Below, piece by piece: positions 33,226-41,290 of a DNA stretch of 64,000 nt (position 1 is the stretch's first letter; every line of letters starts with the position of its first letter). The stretch comes from Pseudomonas sp. ERMR1:02 (GTDB lineage Bacteria; Pseudomonadota; Gammaproteobacteria; Pseudomonadales; Pseudomonadaceae): assembly GCF_002277815.1 (NCBI RefSeq), contig NZ_NKJI01000016.1, forward strand, positions 1 through 64,000. Reading direction: 5' to 3'. The notes beneath the pieces were generated by a model. That model did not search any database, had not been told where the DNA came from, and saw only the letters and a list, made by a program, of their open reading frames with translations. Position numbers and translations under genes: made by a program.

Positions 33226-34641
33226 CTAAATCAATGTCTCAATGCGCAAAGAGTTAGTCGATCCGGGCTGCCCAAACGGCACACCTGCCGTGATCAATAA
33301 CGTGTCACCGCGCTGCGCCATGCCCTGGGCCTGGGCAATTTCCAGCGCCGTCGAACACACTTCATCCACCTGACGCAGACGATCATTGACCACCGAATGC
33401 ACGCCCCACGCCACGGTCAGGCGGCGAGCGGTCGAAAGGTTTGGCGTCAGGTTAAGGATCGGCACCGTCGGTCGCTCCCGCGCCGCACGCAAACTCGACG
33501 TCCCCGACTCGCTGTAATTCACCAGCACCGCCACCGGCAACACGTTACTGATACGACGGATCGCACAGCTGATCGCATCGTTAACCGTGGCTTCGGCTTT
33601 CGGTCGGCTGACGTCGAGCTGGGCTTGATAGTCCGGACCGTTTTCCACCTGGCGAATGATCTTGCTCATCATCTGCACGGCTTCGAGCGGGTACTCACCG
33701 GACGCGGTTTCTGCCGACAGCATCACCGCGTCGGCACCCTCGGCTACAGCGTTGGCCACATCGGTGACTTCGGCACGGGTTGGCGCCGGTGAGAAGCGCA
33801 TCGACTCCAGCATCTGCGTCGCCACCACCACCGGCTTACCGAGTTGGCGGCAGGTGCTGATGATGTTCTTCTGGATCTGCGGCACGCTTTCAGCTGGGAC
33901 TTCCACGCCCAGATCACCGCGAGCGACCATGATCGCGTCGCTCAACTCGGCGATTTCCCGCAGTTGTGTGACGGCTGTGGGCTTCTCGATCTTGGCCATC
34001 AAAAACGCTTTGTCGCCGATCAGTGCGCGGGCCTCGCGGATATCATCCGGACGCTGCACGAACGACAGCGCCACCCAGTCCACACCCAGCTCCAGACCGA
34101 AACTCAAATCGCGGCGATCCTTGGCGGTCAGCGGGCTCAGGTCGAGCACCGCTTGCGGCACGTTCACGCCTTTGCGGTCCGACAGTTCGCCGCCATTGAG
34201 CACCGTGGTGTCGATGGCGTCAGCGTACTTGGTGACTACGCGCAGGCGCAGCTTACCGTCGTCCAGCAACAGTTCCATGCCAGGCTCTAGCGCGGCGATG
34301 ATTTCCGGGTGCGGCAGGTTGACCCGGCGTTCATCGCCCGGCGTGGCATCGAGGTCCAGGCGCAAGGCCTGGCCGCGAATCAGTTGCACCTTGCCCTCAG
34401 CGAACTTGCCGACCCGCAGTTTCGGGCCTTGCAGGTCCATCAGAATGCCCAGCGGATAATTCAGTTGGCGCTCGACTTCACGGATCCACTGATAGCGCTG
34501 GGCGTGGTCGGCGTGATCGCCGTGGCTGAAGTTCAGGCGAAAGATATTAACCCCGGCCTGAACCAGCTCACGGATGTCGTCGATGCCGTTGGTGGCAGGT
34601 CCCAGAGTGGCGAGGATTTTGACCTTTTTATCAGGCGTCAT
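33226..34641 (-). CDS. pyk: Pyruvate kinase
   Basis: Pyruvate kinase converts phosphoenolpyruvate and ADP to pyruvate and ATP. The 471-residue protein has the full barrel with KILATLGPATNG (start), LNFSHGDHADH, the AKIEKPTAV catalytic Lys region, MVARGDLGVEVP and the helix VATQMLESM. A C-terminal domain follows. It is the last gene of the glyoxylate operon and overlaps ttuD by 11 bases, so glycerate made by this pathway is drained towards pyruvate by an enzyme in the same unit. In P. putida the matching gene is called pykF; the name here is given by synteny. Confidence 0.95.
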   Translation of the reverse strand: MTPDKKVKILATLGPATNGIDDIRELVQAGVNIFRLNFSHGDHADHAQRYQWIREVERQLNYPLGILMDLQGPKLRVGKFAEGKVQLIRGQALRLDLDATPGDERRVNLPHPEIIAALEPGMELLLDDGKLRLRVVTKYADAIDTTVLNGGELSDRKGVNVPQAVLDLSPLTAKDRRDLSFGLELGVDWVALSFVQRPDDIREARALIGDKAFLMAKIEKPTAVTQLREIAELSDAIMVARGDLGVEVPAESVPQIQKNIISTCRQLGKPVVVATQMLESMRFSPAPTRAEVTDVANAVAEGADAVMLSAETASGEYPLEAVQMMSKIIRQVENGPDYQAQLDVSRPKAEATVNDAISCAIRRISNVLPVAVLVNYSESGTSSLRAARERPTVPILNLTPNLSTARRLTVAWGVHSVVNDRLRQVDEVCSTALEIAQAQGMAQRGDTLLITAGVPFGQPGSTNSLRIETLI

Positions 34642-35911
34642 GGTTATGGCTCTCGAGAATCAAAATGGCGCGGAAGTCATTGACGTTGGTGCGGGTCGGC
34701 TCGGTGACGATCAGTGCGTCCAGCGCCTCGAAATACCCGTAGCCATTGTTGTTGTCCAACTCGTCGCTGGCGCTCAAGCCCAGTGCGGCGGCGCGGGCGT
34801 AGCTGTCCGGGGTCATGATCGCCCCGGCGTTGTCTTCGGAGCCGTCGATGCCATCGGTGTCACCGGCCAACGCATAGACGCCGGGCAGGCCTTTGAGGCT
34901 GTCGGTCAGGCTCAGTAGGAATTCGGCGTTGCGTCCGCCGCGGCCATTGCCACGCACGGTCACCGTAGTTTCACCACCAGAGAGAATCACGCAGGGCGCC
35001 GCCAACGGCTGGCCGTGCTGAACGACCTGACGGGCGACGCCAGCGTGGACTTTCGCCACTTCGCGGGACTCCCCTTCCAGGTCACCAAGAATCAGCGGGC
35101 TGAACCCGGCCTGACGGCATTTCACCGCTGCGGCTTCCAGCGATTGCTGTGGGCGGGCGATCAACTGAAAGTGACTGCGGGCCAGGCTCGGGTCGCCGGG
35201 TTTGACCGTTTCCGATTCCGGGCTTTGCAGCCAGGTGCGTACGGACGCTGGAACTTCGATGTTGTAGCGCTTGAGGATCGCCAGCGCTTCGGCCGAAGTG
35301 CTCGGGTCGGCCACGGTGGGGCCGGAGGCGATGACCGTGGCGAGGTCGCCCGGTACATCGGAAATCGCATAGGTATAAACAGTGGCAGGCCAGCAGGCCT
35401 TGCCCAGGCGTCCGCCCTTGATCGCCGAGAGGTGCTTGCGCACGCAGTTCATCTCGCCGATGGTGGCGCCGGATTTGAGCAGGGCTTTGTTGATTGACTG
35501 CTTGTCAGCCAAGGTGATTCCTGCAGCCGGAAGTGCGAGCAGCGCCGAACCACCGCCCGACAGCAGGAAGATCACGCGATCGGATTCGCTCAGGTTGCTG
35601 ACCAGCTCGAATACTCGTTTGGCTACGGCTTGACCGGCTGCGTCCGGTACCGGATGCGCGGCTTCGACCACTTCGATTTTTTCGCAGGGGGCGCCGTGAC
35701 CGTAACGCGTCACCACCAGACCGGACACTTCACCCTGCCAGCAGCGTTCGACTACTTGGGCCATGGCGGCCGCGGCTTTACCGGCACCGATGACGATCAC
35801 CCGACCGCTGCGATCGGCAGGCAAATGGGCTTCGAGGACTTGCTGCGGATGGGCCGCGTCGATGGCTGTGGCGAACAGCTCGCGCAGGAATTGTTGCGGA
35901 TTGACCGACAT
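34631..35911 (-). CDS. ttuD: Glycerate 2-kinase (TtuD/MOFRL family)
   Basis: This 426-residue enzyme belongs to the DUF4147-MOFRL glycerate kinases, once annotated as hydroxypyruvate reductase. It phosphorylates D-glycerate to 2-phosphoglycerate. Visible features: GAGKAAAAMAQVVE (about 42-55), LLSGGGSALLALP (about 115-127) and the C-terminal MOFRL domain with LSGGETTVTVRGNGRGGRNAEF and AGDTDGIDGSED. It lies between glxR (REPIN gap) and pyk (11-base overlap), in pathway order. Confidence 0.93.
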   Translation of the reverse strand: MSVNPQQFLRELFATAIDAAHPQQVLEAHLPADRSGRVIVIGAGKAAAAMAQVVERCWQGEVSGLVVTRYGHGAPCEKIEVVEAAHPVPDAAGQAVAKRVFELVSNLSESDRVIFLLSGGGSALLALPAAGITLADKQSINKALLKSGATIGEMNCVRKHLSAIKGGRLGKACWPATVYTYAISDVPGDLATVIASGPTVADPSTSAEALAILKRYNIEVPASVRTWLQSPESETVKPGDPSLARSHFQLIARPQQSLEAAAVKCRQAGFSPLILGDLEGESREVAKVHAGVARQVVQHGQPLAAPCVILSGGETTVTVRGNGRGGRNAEFLLSLTDSLKGLPGVYALAGDTDGIDGSEDNAGAIMTPDSYARAAALGLSASDELDNNNGYGYFEALDALIVTEPTRTNVNDFRAILILESHNHDA

Positions 35912-35955
35912 GGCGGGCTCCCGGAATTCTTGTTATTGGGGAAAGCGGGGTCCCC

Positions 35956-36043
35956 TGTAGGAGCGAGGCTTGCCCGCGAACCAGGCACCACGGTGTTTCT
36001 GCAGCACCGAGGCGCTTTCTTCGCGGGCAAGCCTCGCTCCTAC
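35956..36043. repeat. REPIN between glxR and ttuD
   Basis: TGTAGGAGCGAGGCTTGCCCGCGA (35956-35979) and inverted TCGCGGGCAAGCCTCGCTCCTAC (36021-36043). This is the GGCTTGCCCGCGA sub-type, shared with the next gap at 37006-37067. Confidence 0.85.
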
Positions 36044-36061
36044 GGGGAGCGGGGCGAGGAC

Positions 36062-36955
36062 TTACTTCTTGTCGCGAATCGAGAAGTTCGCCATGTGTTC
36101 CAGGCCTTTGATCAGCGCCGAGTGGTCCCAGTTGCTGCCACCGATGGCCGCGCAGGTGCTGAACACTTGCTGGGCGTTGGCGGTGTTCGGCAGGTTGATG
36201 TTCAGCTCCTTTGCGCCTTGCAGGGCCAGGTTCAGGTCTTTCTGGTGCAGGCTGATGCGGAAGCCCGGATCGAAGGTGCCTTTGATCATGCGCTCGCCGT
36301 GCACTTCGAGGATCTTCGACGAAGCGAAACCGCCCATCAGCGCTTCACGTACTTTTGCCGGGTCCGCACCGTTTTTCGAAGCGAACAGCAGGGCTTCCGC
36401 CACGGCCTGGATGTTCAGTGCGACGATGATCTGGTTCGCCACTTTCGCGGTCTGACCGTCGCCATTGCCACCGACCAGGGTGATGTTTTTGCCCATGGCC
36501 TGGAACAGCGGCAAGGCGCGTTCGAAGGCATCGGCATCGCCGCCGACCATGATGCTCAGGGTCGCGGCCTTGGCACCGACTTCACCGCCGGACACTGGCG
36601 CGTCGAGGTACTGCGCGCCGTTTTCGTTGATCTTTGCGGCGAAGGCTTTGGTGGCGGTCGGCGAGATCGAGCTCATGTCGATCACGACTTTGCCCTTGCC
36701 AACACCGGCAGCGATGCCGTCGGCGCGGAACAGCACGTCATCGACCTGCGGGGTGTCCGGGACCATGACGATGATGAATTCGGCTTCCTGGGCGACTTCT
36801 TTCGGGTTGGCCAGGGCAACAGCGCCGGCGGCGATCAGGTCGGCAGGGGCGGCGTCGTGGTGCGCCGACAGGAACAGGCTGTGACCGGCTTTCTGCAGGT
36901 TCGCCGCCATTGGGTGGCCCATGATGCCGGTGCCGATAAATCCGATTTTAGCCAT
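36062..36955 (-). CDS. glxR: Tartronate semialdehyde reductase
   Basis: GlxR reduces tartronate semialdehyde to D-glycerate with NAD(P)H. The 297-residue protein of the 3-hydroxyisobutyrate dehydrogenase family has the nucleotide fold start KIGFIGTGIMGHPMAANL, the DAPVSGGEVGAKAATL signature and the AKVANQI catalytic Lys region. ATG 36955 follows AGAGGA; an in-frame start farther upstream would lie in the REPIN and is rejected. It is flanked on both sides by REPINs within the operon. Confidence 0.95.
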   Translation of the reverse strand: MAKIGFIGTGIMGHPMAANLQKAGHSLFLSAHHDAAPADLIAAGAVALANPKEVAQEAEFIIVMVPDTPQVDDVLFRADGIAAGVGKGKVVIDMSSISPTATKAFAAKINENGAQYLDAPVSGGEVGAKAATLSIMVGGDADAFERALPLFQAMGKNITLVGGNGDGQTAKVANQIIVALNIQAVAEALLFASKNGADPAKVREALMGGFASSKILEVHGERMIKGTFDPGFRISLHQKDLNLALQGAKELNINLPNTANAQQVFSTCAAIGGSNWDHSALIKGLEHMANFSIRDKK

Positions 36956-37005
36956 GAGAAAATCCTCTTTTTTCGCAAATTCGTGGGGTGTCAGCGAGGA
37001 CGCCT

Positions 37006-37067
37006 TCGCGGGCAAGCCTCGCTCCTACAGGCAACCCGTCTCCCGTAGGAGCGAGGCTTGCCCGCGA
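37006..37067. repeat. REPIN between hyi and glxR
   Basis: TCGCGGGCAAGCCTCGCTCCTACA (37006-37029) and CGTAGGAGCGAGGCTTGCCCGCGA (37044-37067) are almost back to back, with a spacer of only 14 bases, so they can form one very stable hairpin in the mRNA. Confidence 0.87.
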
Positions 37068-37089
37068 AGAACGATGACGCGGTCTCGCG

Positions 37090-37872
37090 TCAGATCGCGT
37101 TATGGGTCTTGAGCCAACCCAAGCCCGCTTCGGTGGTGGTCAACGGCTTGTATTCGCAACCGACCCAACCCTGATAACCGATGCGGTCCAGGTGTTCGAA
37201 CAGGAAGCGGTAGTTGATTTCACCGGTGCCCGGTTCGTTGCGCCCTGGGTTGTCGGCCAACTGAATATGGTTGATCTCGCCCAGGTGCGCCGCCATGGTG
37301 CGGGCCAGGTCGCCCTCCATGATTTGCATGTGATAGATGTCGTATTGCAGGAACAGATTGGCGCTGCCGACCTGTTCGCGAATCGACAGGGCTTGCGCCG
37401 TGTTGTTCAGGTAGAAGCCCGGGATGTCGCGGGTGTTGATCGCTTCCATCACCAGTTTGATGCCCGCTGCGTGCAGCTTGTCGGCCGCATACTTGAGGTT
37501 GGCGACGAAGGTTTTTTCCACGGTGGCATCGTCGACGCCTTGTGGACGAATACCGGCCAGGCAGTTGACCTGGGTATTGCCCAGCACTTGCGCGTAAGCA
37601 ATGGCAAGGTCGACACCGGCGCGGAATTCTTCAACCCGGTCCGGCAGGCACGCGATACCGCGCTCGCCCTTGGCCCAGTCACCGGCCGGCAGGTTGAACA
37701 GCACTTGGGTCAGACCGTTGGCATCGAGCTTGGCCTTGATTTCGGCAGAGCTGAAGTCGTATGGGAACAGGTATTCGACACCACTGAAACCGGCCTTGGC
37801 GGCCGCTTCGAAGCGGGCGAGAAAGTCCTGTTCGGTGAACAGCATGGACAGGTTGGCTGCGAAACGCGGCAT
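37090..37872 (-). CDS. hyi: Hydroxypyruvate isomerase
   Basis: Hyi interconverts hydroxypyruvate and tartronate semialdehyde. The 260-residue TIM-barrel protein of the xylose-isomerase-like family starts MPRFAANLSMLFTEQDFLARF, with VMEAINTRDIPGFYLN, LQYDIYHMQIMEGDL and GRNEPGTGEINYRFLF bearing conserved Glu/Asp/His metal ligands. It follows gcl in the same direction after a palindromic repeat. The pathway position fits the operon order. Confidence 0.93.
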   Translation of the reverse strand: MPRFAANLSMLFTEQDFLARFEAAAKAGFSGVEYLFPYDFSSAEIKAKLDANGLTQVLFNLPAGDWAKGERGIACLPDRVEEFRAGVDLAIAYAQVLGNTQVNCLAGIRPQGVDDATVEKTFVANLKYAADKLHAAGIKLVMEAINTRDIPGFYLNNTAQALSIREQVGSANLFLQYDIYHMQIMEGDLARTMAAHLGEINHIQLADNPGRNEPGTGEINYRFLFEHLDRIGYQGWVGCEYKPLTTTEAGLGWLKTHNAI

Positions 37873-37898
37873 GGTGGTCTCCTGTTAAATTTTCATCG

Positions 37899-38004
37899 GA
37901 TCGTTCCCACGCTCTGCGTGGTAATGCCTCAATGGACGCTCTGCGTCCGCTTTGGGACGCGGAGCGTCCCGGGCTGCATTCCCACGCAGAGCATGGGAAC
38001 GATC
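37899..38004. repeat. Palindromic repeat of a second family between gcl and hyi
   Basis: GATCGTTCCCACGCTCTGCG at the left end and CGCAGAGCATGGGAACGATC at the right end are inverted, with an inner pair GGACGCTCTGCGTCC/GGGACGCGGAGCGTCCC. This is a different repeat family from the GTAGGAGC REPINs and is known to recur in fluorescent pseudomonads. Confidence 0.82.
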
Positions 38005-38026
38005 AATCAGAGGGTGCGATCAGCAG

Positions 38027-39802
38027 TTAGTCGAGCAACGAAATCGCAGTCGGTGCGTCGTTGCCGACCAGCGCCAGGTCTTCGAACTCGTTGACGGCGT
38101 TGATCTCGGTGCCCATGGAAATGTTGGTCACGCGCTCCAGGATAATCTCGACGATCACCGGAACCTTGAACTCCTCGATCATCTCCTGAGCCTTGCGCAG
38201 GGCAGGCTGGATCTCGGACGGTTCGAACACACGCAGTGCCTTGCAGCCCAGGCCTTCGGCAACCGCGACGTGGTCAACACCGTAACCGTTGAGTTCCGGC
38301 GCGTTCAGGTTGTCGAAGGACAGCTGCACGCAGTAATCCATCTCGAAACCGCGCTGTGCCTGACGGATCAGGCCCAGGTACGAGTTGTTCACCACAACGT
38401 GGATGTATGGCAGCTTGAACTGCGCACCCACCGCCAATTCTTCGATCATGAACTGGAAGTCATAGTCGCCCGACAGCGCGACGACCTTGCGGGTCGGATC
38501 AGCCTTGACCACGCCCAGCGCCGCCGGAATGGTCCAGCCCAATGGGCCTGCCTGACCGCAGTTGATCCAGTGACGCGGCTTGTAGACGTGCAGGAACTGC
38601 GCACCGGCAATCTGCGACAGACCGATGGTGCTGACGTAGCAGGTGTCCTTGCCGAACACCTGGTTCATCTCTTCATAAACACGCTGCGGCTTGACCGGTA
38701 CGTTGTCGAAGTGAGTCTTGCGTTGCAGGCTGGATTTGCGCTGCTGGCAGTCTTGCAGCCACGCGCTGCGGTTTTTCAGTTTGCCGGCGGCTTGCCATTC
38801 GCGAGCGACTTCGATGAACACGGTCAACGCGGCAGCGGCGTCGGACACGATGCCCAGGTCCGGGGTGAACACGCGGCCGATCTGCGTGCCTTCGATGTCG
38901 ACGTGAATGAACTTGCGGCCTTCGGTGTAGACGTCGACCGAACCGGTATGACGGTTGGCCCAACGGTTACCAATACCCAGCACCACGTCGGATTTGAGCA
39001 TCGTGGCGTTGCCATAACGATGCGAGGTTTGCAGACCGACCATGCCGACCATCAACGGGTGATCGTCGGGAATGGTGCCCCAGCCCATCAGGGTCGGGAT
39101 GACTGGAATGCCGGTCAGTTCGGCGAATTCCACCAGCAGGTCACTGGCATCGGCATTGATGATGCCGCCACCGGCCACCAGCAATGGACGCTCGGCCTGA
39201 TCGAGCAGGGCCAAGGCCTTTTCCACCTGAATGCGGGTCGCGCTCGGCTTGGCCAGCGGCAGCGGCTGGTAGGCGTCGATGTCGAATTCAATCTCGGCCA
39301 TCTGCACGTCGAACGGCAGGTCGATCAGTACCGGACCTGGGCGGCCGGAACGCATTTCGAAGAAGGCTTTCTGGAATGCATAAGGCACCTGGCCCGGTTC
39401 CAGAACGGTGGTTGCCCACTTGGTAACCGGCTTGACGATGCTGGTGATGTCGACGGCCTGGAAGTCTTCCTTGTGCAGACGGGCGCGGGGTGCCTGGCCG
39501 GTAATGCAAAGGATTGGGATCGAGTCGGCCGAGGCGCTGTAGAGCCCGGTGACCATGTCGGTACCGGCCGGGCCGGAGGTGCCGATGCACACGCCGATGT
39601 TGCCGGCCTTGGTGCGGGTGTAGCCCTCGGCCATGTGCGACGCGCCCTCAACGTGGCGAGCGAGGACGTGATCAATGCCGCCGACCTTTTGTAGGGCGGA
39701 GTACAGCGGGTTGATGGCGGCACCCGGGATGCCAAAAGCGGTATCAACCCCTTCACGGCGCATCACCAGAACGGCGGCTTCGATTGCTCTCATTTTGCTC
39801 AT
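38027..39802 (-). CDS. gcl: Glyoxylate carboligase (tartronate semialdehyde synthase)
   Basis: Gcl joins two glyoxylates, releasing CO2, to give tartronate semialdehyde. The 591-residue thiamine-diphosphate enzyme has the three-domain acetolactate-synthase-like build. Val51 (RHVEGASHMAEG) replaces the catalytic glutamate found in most ThDP enzymes, a hallmark of Gcl. The ThDP-Mg site is LSGDYDFQFMIEELAVG...NNSYLG near residue 470. ATG 39802 gives the normal start MSKMRAIEAAVLVM; upstream in-frame extension covers the operator region. It heads the operon gcl-hyi-glxR-ttuD-pyk and faces the GlcG-like gene. Confidence 0.95.
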   Translation of the reverse strand: MSKMRAIEAAVLVMRREGVDTAFGIPGAAINPLYSALQKVGGIDHVLARHVEGASHMAEGYTRTKAGNIGVCIGTSGPAGTDMVTGLYSASADSIPILCITGQAPRARLHKEDFQAVDITSIVKPVTKWATTVLEPGQVPYAFQKAFFEMRSGRPGPVLIDLPFDVQMAEIEFDIDAYQPLPLAKPSATRIQVEKALALLDQAERPLLVAGGGIINADASDLLVEFAELTGIPVIPTLMGWGTIPDDHPLMVGMVGLQTSHRYGNATMLKSDVVLGIGNRWANRHTGSVDVYTEGRKFIHVDIEGTQIGRVFTPDLGIVSDAAAALTVFIEVAREWQAAGKLKNRSAWLQDCQQRKSSLQRKTHFDNVPVKPQRVYEEMNQVFGKDTCYVSTIGLSQIAGAQFLHVYKPRHWINCGQAGPLGWTIPAALGVVKADPTRKVVALSGDYDFQFMIEELAVGAQFKLPYIHVVVNNSYLGLIRQAQRGFEMDYCVQLSFDNLNAPELNGYGVDHVAVAEGLGCKALRVFEPSEIQPALRKAQEMIEEFKVPVIVEIILERVTNISMGTEINAVNEFEDLALVGNDAPTAISLLD

Positions 39803-39829
39803 GGTTTTGTGCCTCTTTACGTTTTGTAA

Positions 39830-39839
39830 TTGTATACAA
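39830..39839. promoter_or_regulatory. Palindrome TTGTATACAA, site 1 (gcl side)
   Basis: A perfect 10-base palindrome lies 28 bases upstream of the gcl start. It is identical to the second site 138 bases away. Such sequences are typical of GntR-family (FCD subgroup) operators; the regulator is not encoded in this window. Confidence 0.6.
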
Positions 39840-39967
39840 GTGGCTTTGCGCAGAGTGTATTCACGGCGGACGGCGCAGGTCAATCCATTTTCTCAAGCGA
39901 TCGTTTCATTCGTCGGAAGCCCATTAGACTGTGGCTTTTCGTCGCATGTGGCGCTTTTCGATAATTA

Positions 39968-39977
39968 TTGTATACAA
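39968..39977. promoter_or_regulatory. Palindrome TTGTATACAA, site 2 (GlcG side)
   Basis: The second copy lies 106 bases upstream of the GlcG-like gene. It is embedded in an extended AT-rich inverted repeat (ATTATTGTATACAAAAAAAT). Two identical sites in one divergent gap suggest shared control of gcl and glcG-like genes, perhaps with looping. Confidence 0.6.
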
Positions 39978-40082
39978 AAAAATAATTCATTGTGTTCTAT
40001 TTGTTGCATCGGACTGCGACGCAAGCGTGAGACCAAAACCGCAGTCCACCGGCTTTCCGCAAAACAAAATGAGGACGGCACC

Positions 40083-40523
40083 ATGAGCGCTTTAACCTTG
40101 AAAGTCGCAGTCAACCTGGTCAACGAGGCCATCAACGCAGCAAGGGCAATATCCGCAGCGCCCTTGACCATCGCGGTACTGGATGCCGGCGGGCATCTGA
40201 TCACCCTGCAACGCGAAGACGGCGCCAGCCTGCTACGCCCTCAGGTCGCCATTGGCAAGGCCTGGGGCGCAATCGCACTGGGCAAAGGCTCGCGCCTGCT
40301 GGCGCTGGACGCACAACAACGCCCGGCGTTCATCGCCGCTTTGAACAGCTTGGGGCAGGGCAGCGTCGTGCCGGCACCGGGTGGTGTGCTGATTCGCGAT
40401 CAGGGTGGGAATGTGCTGGGGGCGGTGGGGATCAGCGGGGATCTGTCGGATGTCGATGAACAGTGCGCGATCAATGCGATCGAGGCGTTGGGGTTGACGG
40501 CGGATGCTGGGGTGGTGGCTTGA
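40083..40523 (+). CDS. GlcG/HbpS-family protein
   Basis: The 146-residue protein has the GlcG/HbpS fold pattern: LAVNLVNEAINAAR-like helix at the start, IAVLDAGGHLITLQREDGAS, KAWGAIALGKGSR and the C-terminal GAVGISGDLSDVDEQCA. Members bind haem or small acids, and are often linked to glycolate or glyoxylate genes. Start ATG 40083 follows GAGGACGG; longer frames run through the operator region. It is divergent from gcl across the two operators, so coregulation with glyoxylate use is likely. Biochemical function is unknown. Confidence 0.85.
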   Translation: MSALTLKVAVNLVNEAINAARAISAAPLTIAVLDAGGHLITLQREDGASLLRPQVAIGKAWGAIALGKGSRLLALDAQQRPAFIAALNSLGQGSVVPAPGGVLIRDQGGNVLGAVGISGDLSDVDEQCAINAIEALGLTADAGVVA

Positions 40524-40547
40524 TTTTCAGTCACTGATTAACCGCTA

Positions 40548-40635
40548 TCGCGAGCAGGCTCACTCCTACAGGATCGTGGTCTGACACAAAATGTCTGAAC
40601 ACCTAAAACCCCTGTAGGAGTGAGCCTGCTCGCGA
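40548..40635. repeat. REPIN upstream of the RAYT gene
   Basis: TCGCGAGCAGGCTCACTCCTACA (40548-40570) and TGTAGGAGTGAGCCTGCTCGCGA (40613-40635) are perfect inverted copies. The sub-type (GAGTGAGC) is shared with the REPIN at 33118 and half of the one on the other side of the RAYT gene. Confidence 0.88.
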
Positions 40636-40730
40636 TAGCTATCTACCAGAAACATCCAGCCAAGAGTTTACCCAACTCACTTGAATCCACAGAACTAGCC
40701 TTCTCAGGACCTGATCTGAGAGGCAAAGGA

Positions 40731-41189
40731 ATGCCGGATTTACCTGCTGCACACCGATTGCGAGTCGGGCGCTATGCCGAAGCCAGTCGAATTTATCTGT
40801 TAACCACCAACACACTTCACAGGACGCCGGTTTTCAAGGATTTCGCCTTGGGCAGGCTGGTCGTCGATCAATTTCGAAATGCACAGAATCTTGGCCAGGC
40901 TAACTCACTGGCCTGGGTGGTCATGCCGGATCATTTTCATTGGTTAATTGAATTGCAGCAGGGATCATTGAGTGAGCTGATGCAAAAGACCAAGTCGATG
41001 AGTACCAAGGCGGTGCGGCAGTCCACCGGTCGAAATACCAGTCTCTGGCAGAGAGGTTTTCATGATCGGGCACTGCGGCGGGAGGAGGATTTGGTGAAGC
41101 TGGCTCGGTATGTCGTGGCCAACCCATTGAGGGCTGGGCTGGTAGAGAAGCTTGGCGACTATCCGCTGTGGGACGCCATCTGGGTTTGA
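40731..41189 (+). CDS. REP-associated tyrosine transposase (RAYT)
   Basis: RAYTs are single-stranded-DNA HUH nucleases related to IS200/IS605 TnpA that are thought to spread REP sequences. The 152-residue protein has the HUH motif MPDHFHW (His68, His70), and the candidate catalytic tyrosine Tyr127 in LARYVVANPLRAGLV, plus the WQRGFHDRALR signature. ATG 40731 follows GAGAGG; in-frame starts upstream would begin inside the REPIN. The gene is framed on both sides by REPINs (40548-40635, 41211-41272), the typical RAYT setting, and looks intact. Confidence 0.92.
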   Translation: MPDLPAAHRLRVGRYAEASRIYLLTTNTLHRTPVFKDFALGRLVVDQFRNAQNLGQANSLAWVVMPDHFHWLIELQQGSLSELMQKTKSMSTKAVRQSTGRNTSLWQRGFHDRALRREEDLVKLARYVVANPLRAGLVEKLGDYPLWDAIWV

Positions 41190-41210
41190 GCTAAAACCGT
41201 GTCGCCTCAA

Positions 41211-41272
41211 TCGCGAGCAGGCTCACTCCTACATTGGAATGCATTGCCCTGTAGGAGCGGGCTTGCTCGCGA
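41211..41272. repeat. REPIN downstream of the RAYT gene (mixed sub-types)
   Basis: TCGCGAGCAGGCTCACTCCTACA (41211-41233) and TGTAGGAGCGGGCTTGCTCGCGA (41250-41272) face each other. The two halves belong to different sub-types (GAGTGAG and GAGCGGG), so the copy may have formed by recombination. The spacer is only 16 bases. Confidence 0.86.
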
Positions 41273-41290
41273 AGGCCGCACCGCGGTCTA

